This document shows, one piece after another, positions 34,213 through 53,165 of a DNA stretch of 64,000 nt. The notes under the pieces were generated by a model. That model searched no databases. It saw only the letters and a program-made list of their open reading frames with translations, and was not told the origin of the DNA. Location of the stretch: contig OY848917.1 of the NCBI GenBank assembly GCA_963693285.1, positions 29,585,245 to 29,649,244 on the forward strand, in the 5' to 3' direction. Position numbers and translations under genes: made by a program. The first letter of the stretch is position 1; every line of letters starts with the position of its first letter. The DNA is from Xestospongia muta. Taxonomy: Eukaryota > Porifera > Demospongiae > Haplosclerida > Petrosiidae.

Positions 34213-37200
34213 TAAGATTGGTTAATGCTGCCACTGAAGGTGATGCTCAAGCAGTGAGTGACTGCCTTCAACATTTACAAGGTCCTGACATTGATTGTAC
34301 AGAGCAGTATAATGTAAGTTTTTATCATGATTACTTTGAAATTAAAAGTCAATAAATTTTGACAGATTTAAATGAACTAATTGTTTTAATGATTTTAGCT
34401 TATTTCATTGTCTTAATCTATTGTGATATGTTGCTGCAGACTAAACGAACTCCATTGCAATGTGCTGCTGCAAATGGTCATGTTGATGTATTAAAACTTC
34501 TCCTAGACTCAAAAGCTAACAAGAACAAAAAAGACACTGTAAGTATTCTAATAATTATTATGACAGCTATAATACTATCAATTTGTGTACTTAGAATATG
34601 CCTATATTGTAATATCACTTGTTCTGTCAATATTTGTTAACATTATATTTTTATATATTATAGAAAGGGAAAACAGCTATGCACATGGCTGCTGAGAATG
34701 GACATTCTAAAGTAGTGTCTCTTCTTTTAGAATACAAGGCTTCAGTTAACTCCCGAGATAATGTAAGTCTATGGAACTAATTATGAAGTAGGATATTGTC
34801 GGCATTATGAATCAAACAATACTAATTGTTATGTTAATTATTATAATAATCTTTATACAGGACCATTTCACACCTCTTCAATATGCTTATTATGGAGGAC
34901 ATGAGGAAGAGATTCAAATATTACTCTCTGCTAATGCTATTCACTTTAGGGATACTGCTGAGGTTAGTCAATACAAGATGCAATACTTCAACACAAACTA
35001 ATTAAGTATAGTGAGAGTGTGAAAAACCCTAAAACAGTGTTTGTGTTGTTCAATTCAATTAGATGTTTCATTAAATATACCAACATTATGTCTGCATGTC
35101 ATAGTGATAAGAGTCTATATAATATATGTTACTATAGCAATTGTTTCACTATTTATAATTCAACTTGTTTAATGGCATTTACTTTGTTCTATTATAGAAT
35201 TTAAAGTTGATTGGGGCTGCCGAGAGAGGTGATATTGATAAAGTCAAAGAGTGTATTGACAATGGGGCTAATGTCAACTACATACATAAAACAGTAAGTA
35301 TGATAAACATGTGTATATTATTTCTAATATGGGTACCTTCTAATTAGAAACCACAAAATTAGATAGTATGGTTTATATAATTACATTGTTAGCTTCACAA
35401 GTGTTATCTACCTCTACCTACTTAGATTATTATTCCATTTTTCTTTTTCATTACAATAGTATAACTCTTAAACTCATTAAACTCTTTCTTTATTAGATTA
35501 AACTGAGCTCCTTGCATCTTTCTGCTGTAAAAGGACATAATGAAATAGCTAGGATTTTATTGCGTCATCGTGCTGACATGAAAATTAAGGATGAAGTAAG
35601 ATTAATATAATGTAGTTAGTTACTCATTGATTTTTATATAGGTTAAATGGACACCACTTCATTGGGCATGTTATAAAGGAGACCATGAGCTTGTTCAAAT
35701 ATTGCTCGAACATATAAATGATTCAAATGACGTAAGTAATTTACTTTTAATCAATAAGAACAATATTTTGTAACCACTTTGTTATCATAGCGTGTAGTCA
35801 GACAGTATCTTTTTTTAGGATGTCCTAGTGCTTCAGGATATATGGGGTGACTCTCCTCTTCATCTTGCTTGTAGTAATGGCAATGTTGCTATTGTCAAAT
35901 CACTCCTCTCTACACTTTTTTATATCAACTGTAATTTGACAAACATTGATGACAAAACACCTGCAGACGTTATTAGCAGTAATATCTCAGATAAAGACAG
36001 ACAAGAAATACTGTCACTTTTGAAAGCTGTTAATCATACTGAAACCGACGAACTTAATGCGTCTATGGAAGATGAAAATCATATTACAGATACAGATGCA
36101 ATGGTATATTCAATTATGACCAATATTAGCAATGCATGACATTGTTTCAATAGGATAACTGCTTCATAAATTTGTTTTTTTGGAAATATTTAATTTGATT
36201 TTGCAAATAAGATGAGGATGCAATGTAATTGACAATAGAAGAATATTTGAGGAACTTACTAATGTCTTTATAATGAAATGTGTAGCATGTCAACACCATT
36301 GTATATATAGTCCCATCTTTCACTACAAACCACTTTCAATTATTGCTTTTCACAATTTTATTCTTATATAGAATTTAGAGTTAGTTGTAGCTGCTGAGCA
36401 AAATGATCCCAAAAAAATGTCAACATGCATTGAAAAAGGAGCAAACATAAACCATAAAGACAAGATGGTAATTAGATTATAATTTAAATAGGTAATGTAA
36501 ATATCTTTATTTACTTAGAAACAGACTCCTTTGCATCATGCTGCAATATATGGAAATACAAAAGCAGTAGCCTTTTTGATGGAGAAGAAGGCAGAGCTAA
36601 CAATCAAGGATGTGGTACGTTTTTTACAATGTGTTGTTAGCAAATACAAATAACTTTTTTTGTATGTCACTTTGAAATACTATAAAGCTTAAAATACCAA
36701 AAACCAGAGAAACAGCATTAACATTTTCCAGAAGTATTCTTAAGCTAACTGTAATAACTTGAATTAAGATTTTAAATTGTTATTCATTATTTTTAAATCA
36801 CTATTACATGGACTTTCACAAGTACTTGTGCCAGTTGTGAAAATTTTATAAGGAAATGATTTAAGTATAATAGCAAACACTACACTAGCTTATATAGGAA
36901 AAGATTTATTTCTTAATTTAAATAAGTTACTGTTTCTTCCTCATTTCAATTTGAAGCATGGACAAACTGCACTTCATTTGGCATGCATTAAAGATAAGAG
37001 AGAGGTTATTCAAGTTATGTTGGAAATGAATGAGAGTCAGTTTCGTGTAAGTTTTACTTATTGTTAGTTGAATATTTTAACATGAACTGCTGAGCATATT
37101 ATAGTTAATGTATAATAATATTGTACTGTGAGTCCTCTAAAAATTTGTAATGATAGATGTTTTGTAGAATTGAGCCTTTAAAATTTTTTTTGGACTAATT

Positions 37201-40200
37201 ATTTAAAGTAAACTAATAGATAAGATATCTTTCTTATCTGTCCCCAACTTTCTTCTATAGCAATTTATTACATGATAGTTCTGTTAAATGCATCTGCCAT
37301 AAATTAGAGCAGTGTAATGCTAGGTAAATTTTGACAGAGCAATAGACTTTTGAAAGAGGACTTACAACTTTTTTGAGTACCTACAGCAACATACTGCTAT
37401 ATACTGTACTATTAAATTAGAAGAAAAATAACAATTAAACTATTTAGTATTATATTCAACCTATATTAAAAACATACAACATTAATGTTAATACATAAAA
37501 TGTTATTGTGTTGATATGCTCAATTATGATTTATTTTCATGTTATAGGAATGCCTTAAATATCAAAATAACTCTGGAAACACACCTTTGCATTGTGCATG
37601 CAAAGTTGACAACATTGACACAATTCGTTTACTATACTGCTTCATCAAAGTGCTGACACAGCTAATGTCCAGAACAGATCCGGTCAGAGACCGATAGAAA
37701 TGGTTCCACATAGTATGTCTGAAATCGTAGATTCACTAGAGTTTTTTAGACCTACCTCTCGAAAAGAATATTTTATAGTTCCTCAAACTCGGGTGTTCAT
37801 GTGTGGAAATCCTGGATCAGGGAAGAGCACACTCGCTGAGTTAATATCACAATATGATCCCAATGATCTTCCAACTAACATACTTCCTAAAGTGCAGACA
37901 CAAAGAATGATAACTACGATTGATGAGAGTCAAAATATTGTTCTCTATGATTTTGTAGGACAACTTGACTATACGAGTTATGCCGCTGCTCTTGAAAAGA
38001 TTGTAGTTGATTCTCCTTCAGTTTTTATTACGGTAGTCAATTTAGCTGATAGTCATGACCGTAGTGAAATAGCCTTTAAAAATTGGATTTCTTCTATTGA
38101 CAATGTAATTGCAAAAATATCTAAGCAATCTCAGCTTATTGTAGTTGGAAACCATAGAAACAGTGCCCAAAAGACAGATATCCACAAATTGATTGCATTT
38201 GTACATAAAACTATGGGATCAGTCACCCATCTTAAGTTGAAAGCAGTAGTTTCTCTCGATTATCGGTATCCTGAAAGCAAACAAGCTTTTGAGCTCATGC
38301 AATATTTAAAAGAAAGTACCAAATTAATTGGGAGCATGTCTAAATCACATAGTGTTAGCTTCGATTGCTATTGTTTGTATGGTTCACTACAATGTAAATA
38401 TAAGGATATTCCAACTAACTTAGAGAGGGTCACTTATGACTTTACCAAAAGTACTGCTGAGTTGACAAAATTGCTAGAAACATTAAGTGCTAAAGGATTG
38501 ATTCTGTTTTTGAAAGTGGAAAACACTCATTGGATTATTGCAAATGAATCTAGTTTTTGGAACAAAGTCACTAACAAGCTTATTACATCAATAAATGTAG
38601 AGGATAGCATTTTTAGTAATACTGGAGTAGTTGCACGTTCAGCTTTTGAAGAATTGTTTCCTGATTACAATGGCATTGTAGATATTCTGAAAAGCCTACA
38701 AATTTGCGATACTGTTGACTCCAATATACTAACAAAGAAGACAAATATTCGCGCAAAGACAAACAATTCAGAACTATCTCAAGAGCTTCTCTACTTTCCA
38801 TCCTTAGTTAGCACAGAACCACACACTTTAGCTACCACCATCAAAAAAGGGTATGGTTGGGGTTTCTTTTATAGGAATGATGAAAATGTCCTACCTAATT
38901 CCTTTCGTGATAAGCTCCTTTTACAACTTGCATATAGTGAATGTCACTCATTGCGACCAAAAATTGGGAGAGTTGGTTCAATAAGAAAGAATGAAGAATT
39001 GAATCGCAGCTGCAAAGTATGGACGAATGGTATCTACTGGAAAAGTGCAAAAAATGTTGAAATTACTGTCCAAATTACAAACTACAATCGATTTGTAACT
39101 GTGGTGGTGTCCAAATGCGAACCAACACAAGTCAGTCAACTTCGTAGTTCTGTAATAGGAAAAATCCATTCTTTATTAAAAGAACTAAACCTTTCATGTG
39201 ATAACATTGAAGAAGCTTTAATATATCCAAAGGATCTGCCTAAAATTCGGACTGCTGATCCAAGAGAACTGACACTTATTCGAATTGAAGATGTTGCCTA
39301 CCACATGTTGCAAAGAACAGAGGTTATTCCCCTTAGAGATTATGGTGTTGATGACATTAAGTTGAAGAAACTTATCGGGAAAGCAGAGCCTTATTCTGTT
39401 ATTTGTCCTTCTGTCATAAAAGAGCTTTTTGATGACGAAATAGCGGATCAAGAGTTATCAGAGGAAAGCTTTAAGCATATCCAGCATGTCTGCATTGAGC
39501 TAAAACTGACTTTATCTGTAACTCGCTATCACACCTATTCTCAAGTTAGGGGATTCTTAAATAATTGGAGCATGTTTTCTGGAAAAGATCCCTTGGTAAG
39601 TAAAAATCCTACTAAAATTACTGATTCGAATAATATGATATATAACTGAATTAAAATTACATAGGACATTGCTGACCCGCCTCTTTCAGATGAAGAAATT
39701 GAAAAATTGTCCTTATCGTCAAAGCAAGCAGCATTACTTGGTAAGCATAGCAATAATATTACAATACATTTATCATTTATATACTGAACATGATATCACT
39801 TGATGCTTTAAAGAGTCTATAAAATATTACCAATTAAATGTCATTGATGTGGTTTATACACACTAGCAAAGGACTTCTACTAATTTTATATTATAATTAT
39901 CATATTTCTACTTCTTTAATTTCATAAGATAAAATTCCAGACAAAAGAGATGTACTTGATTTGCTTGCAACTATTGCTGCTAGATGGAGGAATATTGGTG
40001 ATGCCCTTGGAGTATCAAGCGACAACCTAGAGTCAATTGAAAATGATCGCTCAAATGATAAAGTTCGACTTTCCAAAGTTATACAAAAATGGATGGAAGA
40101 AATGCCCTCCGATGTAACCTGGAGAACTATCATTGAAGCAGTACGTGGTAATATTGTACAAAATGAAGACAAAGCTAGAGAAATTGAAGAATTCTTAAAA

Positions 40201-40254
40201 AAATACTATATACAACAAAAATACATTAAGACAAAAACATTTCGTAAAAAGTAA
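34213..40254 (+). pseudogene. Gene B: ankyrin-Roc-COR-death domain copy of gene A, frameshifted
   Basis: Exons: about 34213-34313, then 34440-34538, 34664-34762, 34861-34962, 35198-35293, 35497-35595, 35642-35731, 35819-36103, 36372-36467, 36519-36614, 36957-37046, 37548-39595, 39665-39740, 39929-40254. All splice sites match gene A. The large exon is 2048 nt against 2046 in A: an extra TA near 37632-37637 shifts the frame and gives TAG at 37695-37697. An ATG at 37700 reopens the original frame for the whole Roc-COR part (P-loop GNPGSGKST kept). The exon equal to 2280-2369 of A has been deleted. The Roc-COR and death domains remain highly similar to A without further breaks. It may be a recent pseudogene, a gene now making a shortened Roc-COR-death protein, or hold an assembly error. 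Confidence 0.75.
37695..37702 (+). other. Premature stop and possible re-start in gene B
   Basis: TAG ends the frameshifted ankyrin frame at 37695-37697. ATG at 37700-37702 starts the frame that continues 649 codons to 39649, or to the splice donor at 39596. The ATG lies just before the Roc domain, so a downstream promoter or re-initiation could make a Roc-COR-death product without ankyrin repeats. No promoter is visible. Confidence 0.6.
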
Positions 40255-41159
40255 CAGTTTGTTGATTGTGTTCTTTATAGTATTCTTTATAATGTTATTT
40301 TAAAAATAATGTGAATTTTTTTTATAAATTTTGTGGATGTGCTGTAATTTGAAAAAAAAATAAACATATTTATCTATATCATTACTTCATTACTTTTCTT
40401 CAGTGACATTATATAAAAAGTAGACCACACTGTTAGTACTGAGACATTGGCAATGCAACAATGCATAACTATGTTGTAAAGCATATTTATATCTATTCTC
40501 AGCTGGCCATAAGGACTTGATTTCTGTACATATAGTCACCCTTCCAACAAAAACAAGGCTGGCTTATTTGCAAGTCTATTGCCTGATTCAGAATATACAT
40601 ATCACACTCCAATAATGATTTTCCTCATTGTTAATTATTAATTAGCAAATGTGTTAGCGACACAGAAGCCGCTAAGCTGCTTCTTACCTAGTCATATATG
40701 CTAAGGTAGTGTGTGTATATTGATATAATGAGAATAATAATGAGCACTTTAACAGCTTTTGTGTTGATAACACGTTTGTTAATTAATAACAATGAGGAAA
40801 TCAGTACTGGAGCTGTTACATATCATATTAAATATTGTTTAGTGTGTACATAGTCTATATTAGTACATGTAAATAGTTATTGTGGGGCGAGTTTGAGTGA
40901 GCCACATAATTATTGGTAGTTAAAACCTGTCCATCTGCTGTCTGTCTGTCTGTCCCTCCCTGTCTGTCATTCAATTATATAGGGATTGGGTCTTGCTTAC
41001 AAAAGTAGATACTGGTACTGGAGAAAATGACTAAATGAAGAGCAGTAGAAAGTAGTCTGGCATTGCCACTCACTTTGTACAGACCAAAAAAACTTATTGG
41101 ATTTTTTTTGTGTACTTTATTTAAAAATCAAATGACTCTCAGCTTCATTGAATAGCATG
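40255..41159. other. 3' flank of gene B with foldback
   Basis: To about 40690 this matches the 3' flank of gene A. About 40610-40670 and 40755-40815 are inverted copies (TTCCTCATTGTTAATTA / TAATTAATAACAATGAGGAA), a foldback; one arm alone is seen near 6960 and a diverged one near 20310. From 40930 there is a CTGTCTGTC-rich stretch. No gene. Confidence 0.55.
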
Positions 41160-41930
41160 AATTTTGCTATAACTTTAAATCTATTTTATGAGATAAATAT
41201 TTAGTGAATTCTGAAGAAAATAGTCAGAACTTGGAGAAGGATTATGTGTAGATGATGGAGATATTGAGTCTATCAGGCAGATCAACCTAAAGGATATGAA
41301 TTATGGGAAAGAGTATAGAAATTGCGCCAGGGTCCAATTGTGCAAAGAGCTGTTGTAGCGGTTCAGATAAGATCTTTTATGGTGTTTAGTAGACTTTTGT
41401 TTAGCAGTCTTCAAGATTTTTAGACTTAGCTATAGTGTTAGGTATATACTTGCTATATTATAGTATTGATGGTATAGTATGTTATAATGATATGTTCATG
41501 TAGTATGTTATAATAATGCATTCAATTTATACTACATAATAAAAGAACATGTACTAAAGTATTGCTCTCAATTTACACAGGTGATAGCAAAATCTCTACC
41601 AGTGGAATGATATCAAATAGTAAACTACTGCTTGTAACTATTATAACTACTGTCACAACTATTCTTGTGTAGTTGGACTAAATCTAAGTAGAATTTATAT
41701 TTAAAAAAACACATTAATAAGACTGTTGTATGCAGTGCTTTAATGACTTTGTTAACATATACTATTTTAAAAATTGTCCATACTATTACAAATTTACTAA
41801 TATACATGATCCATCTTAAGTGCTTCACCCATTTGCTCAACATGTTAGGACTGTCTAATAATAATATTGAGTACCTACAGGTTCTATGGACTAACCACAA
41901 TCAAGATAATTACATCATTAGATTGCTGTA
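41160..41930 (+). pseudogene. Relic of a C-D type cassette: death-domain and tail-anchor exons
   Basis: About 41160-41380 resembles the last exon of C/E: AGTCAGAACTTGGAGAAGG, TTATGTGTA, GATGGAGATATTGA and GTTCAGATAAGATC are kept. The middle is deleted and frames are broken. About 41580-41692 is the tail-anchor exon of D/F (TCTCTACCAGTGGAATGATATC) with a 2-bp loss in the GTGTAGTTGG part that breaks the helix. The D 3' flank follows (CCCATTTGCTCAACATG, 41827-41843). The ankyrin exons between them are absent. This is the remains of a third cassette. Confidence 0.75.
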
Positions 41931-42281
41931 TCTTACATCTTAAACTTTTCTAATCTCTGAATATAATAACATGTGTATAATGTAAATTACTATTTTTAAT
42001 AGTGTTGTGGTTATATGACAAGTAAGGACCACTATTTTGAGTTACATTAACACACTACATATATAAACAGATTTATAATAATACTATCCTTTAATTTGTA
42101 GACATGCATTTAAATAGGAAATCTAAAATTAGACAGTAACAAAAGAAAGGCCTGCAGATTTTAATAACTACTACCTATAATAGTATTCACTTTGATATGA
42201 GGTCACTCACGTGATCAACCTTAATATAGCTGATTCAGCAAATATTATCTCGCTTGATTTGCTCCGCCCATTTGCACAATC
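41931..42281. other. Intergenic region before the AlkB-like gene
   Basis: No gene. The last 90 bp are the likely promoter, with TCACGTGA at 42207-42214 and a CTCCGCCCA block at 42262-42270. Confidence 0.5.
42207..42214. promoter_or_regulatory. E-box palindrome TCACGTGA
   Basis: TCACGTGA lies 68 bp before the ATG of the AlkB-like gene. It is the bHLH-ZIP (MiT/TFE, USF, MAX class) core. One occurrence only, so this is suggestive. Confidence 0.35.
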
Positions 42282-42812
42282 ATGGCTAGTCCATTATTAG
42301 AAGAGTTTTCTTTCTTTTCAGGCTGGATGCCACGAGCTGAGTCTGACCAGTATATGAGTAGATGTTTGACAGATATTCCCTGGGCGCCCAAAAAATGGAA
42401 CATCATCTACACTTTACCTCAGCTGGCCTATTATTATGACTGGAAAGCTCGACAGAAGCAACCTATACAAGTATTGGAAGAGATAATAGAGAAAATTGAG
42501 ACTCAGTATAAGACTACAGTGTCTGTAGTATGGTGCAATTTATTTCATGATGGTAATCATTACATAGATTGGCATCAAGACCAATATGGTGAGCATCTTT
42601 TTGTTCTCTCATTTGGTGCCACACGTCCGGTTCTCTTCCGACACAAAAAGACTAAGGTTGTAAAGGAGTACGATTGTTGTCATGGAGATTTGTATTATTT
42701 TGCACCCTCATGGGACAAAGCCCATGAACACAGTATTCCAAAGGATGAAACAATTAAAGATCAACGACTTTCTTTTGCTATTTTCTGTCAACCACCATTC
42801 TCAGTTAAATGA
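42282..42812 (+). CDS. AlkB-like Fe(II)/2-oxoglutarate dioxygenase, 176 aa
   Basis: Single exon, ATG to TGA. The fold signature is clear: NLFHDGNHYIDWHQD with iron ligands H98 and D100, then FGATRPVLFR, GDLYYFAPSWDKAHEHSIP with the distal His (H150), and QRLSFAIF with R162. Family members oxidatively remove alkyl groups from nucleic acids or act on proteins. Layout and size are closest to the ALKBH2/ALKBH3-like core. The AlkB pattern R-x5-R is not complete: residue 168 is Phe where the second Arg is usual. No targeting peptide is seen. It is intronless in a locus where neighbours have many introns, so it could derive from a retrocopy. The substrate cannot be told from sequence. Confidence 0.85.
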   Translation: MASPLLEEFSFFSGWMPRAESDQYMSRCLTDIPWAPKKWNIIYTLPQLAYYYDWKARQKQPIQVLEEIIEKIETQYKTTVSVVWCNLFHDGNHYIDWHQDQYGEHLFVLSFGATRPVLFRHKKTKVVKEYDCCHGDLYYFAPSWDKAHEHSIPKDETIKDQRLSFAIFCQPPFSVK

Positions 42813-43335
42813 TGACAAATTAATTTTCAGTTCTTTTAATTGATTTTTTTACCTCATTATAAAAGTTTCAATTTTTTAAATGCTTCTTAACTATTATGTC
42901 ATTCAATGTAATGAATTATATTTATGTTAGCGCTAGCCAAAGCTTATTAATTTCCTATTCTGCAAAGATATAATGCAAAGTATGTATAAAAGAGTTTGTT
43001 GAGCCTTTGCTTTTTTCAATACGCTTCATTTTGATTGTTCATTCACTTAACATTTAGAACAATGGGTATTAGCTAGATGGTATATAGTGAAGAAACTGTT
43101 ACTTTGAAATATTTTAATCTATGAGGAGCCGTTTGTGTCAAAATGGAATAGTTTATACATATTTAATATGAGCTAAGGATTTATAAATCCTGCAATGAAT
43201 ATACTAAATCATAGTAATCAGTCCATATACAACAAATAATGGAAGTAACGGTGTTATTAGAGACAAGTTTATTAAAGTAAAGCTTATTTTTAAGAATTTT
43301 ACCGCTAGAGATTGTGTCCATTTCTTAGGCTATTT
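42813..43335. other. Intergenic region between AlkB-like and ABC transporter genes
   Basis: AT-rich; no gene seen. The 3' flank of the AlkB gene has no canonical AATAAA in the first 150 bp. Confidence 0.5.
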
Positions 43336-43348
43336 GTTGCCGGGCAAC
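43336..43348. promoter_or_regulatory. RFX-type X-box upstream of the ABC transporter
   Basis: GTTGCCGGGCAAC is a perfect palindromic X-box (GTNRCC-N-RGYAAC) 90 bp before the ATG, the usual distance for RFX sites in animal ciliary genes. It stands out as a GC-rich palindrome in AT-rich DNA. Confidence 0.5.
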
Positions 43349-43438
43349 CTGCATACTATTATTGGAATGCAATATTTTATTAACATTAATATTGTATGAC
43401 GTATAATAGTTGGGCAAGGTTTCCATAGACATAGAACA

Positions 43439-52052
<8,614 letters not shown>

Positions 52053-52231
52053 CAATTTCCTTGTTATAGTTATTGATGAATGGCAATAATAAGATGTGTT
52101 GTTTTTGATAATTATATACAATAAAAGTTACAATCATGCATGTTGATATATACGTGTATCTACATATGTAGGTATATGCACTGTAACACTACACCATGTA
52201 GAGAGGTACAAGTGTTTGCTTTCCCACATAT

Positions 52232-52274
<43 letters not shown>

Positions 52275-52298
52275 AAGTTATGTAAGACTTCCATACTG

Positions 52299-52346
<48 letters not shown>

Positions 52347-52566
52347 AATAGCTGCAAAGATTGATGATGCATCTCAGATAAAATTTAATATCTCTGCAAA
52401 TAATATTTACATAGACTTATATTTTAATGAAGTGAGGGCTAGGAATAAAGTACTTTCAGCTTTTGTTAACATTGTTGAAAGGAATAGAAGTAACATGTGC
52501 TATATATATCATAAGTAACATGACTTAATGTTACATTCTAGGAAATGAAGTTAAATTTATTTATGT
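52053..52566. other. Convergent intergenic region with two long (TA)n tracts
   Basis: It lies between the 3' end of the ABC transporter (+) and that of the CPSF73-like gene (-). (TA)n runs at 52239-52271 and 52301-52343. Near 52556-52561, TTTATT is an AATAAA on the minus strand, six bases after the CPSF73-like stop codon. No gene. Confidence 0.7.
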
Positions 52567-53105
52567 TCAAGATGAGCATTGTAGAGTGGTCTTTAATCTT
52601 TTAGCAGCTGTAAGTACAAGATGATGAAGGTGTTCATCAGAACATTCAACTTGCTATTGAATAAAAAGGTAAAGGTAAAATTTGTTATTTTATTGAATTT
52701 TCAAACAAATAAGAAAGGTAAGTACAGTAACACTTTCCTATGCAATTGTACCAGGTAAAACAAACAGAACTCGTGAGAAATGTAAAGGTATTCCAATAAA
52801 AGTACGTTTTCAACCACATAAATATAATATTAGTACTACCATTGACATAGTATAAGCTAACATACCAGTGTCGTGGGATCCACAGTAGCAACAGAAGTGT
52901 CAACTGATATTTCCACCTTATCCATGTTAGCTGACCACTGGACATTCTGTGTACCAAACATGTCAGACATTAGCTTCATTAACCTATACAATTCAGTTGT
53001 CATCACACACTCTGTATTATAACATGTATACTTCTCTTGAAATGTGCTCTCCTTTCTTCTTTTAGACAGTTCATGTTTTACTTGAACAGCCTCTGAAATG
53101 CAAAT

Positions 53106-53165
<60 letters not shown>

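Noticed and set aside
1..41930. Bacterial origin (symbiont ankyrin proteins)
   Set aside because: Ankyrin-rich bacterial effectors exist, but these genes have many spliceosomal introns, animal-type death domains and animal-type neighbours.
41743..41943. 66-codon frame including THLLNMLGLSNNNIEYLQVLW
   Set aside because: Leucine-rich by chance; it is the 3' flank of the tail-anchored gene, which also occurs at 17860-17960 without an open frame of this kind.
52140..52372. Tyr-Ile repeat proteins on both strands
   Set aside because: These are just translations of (TA)n tracts.
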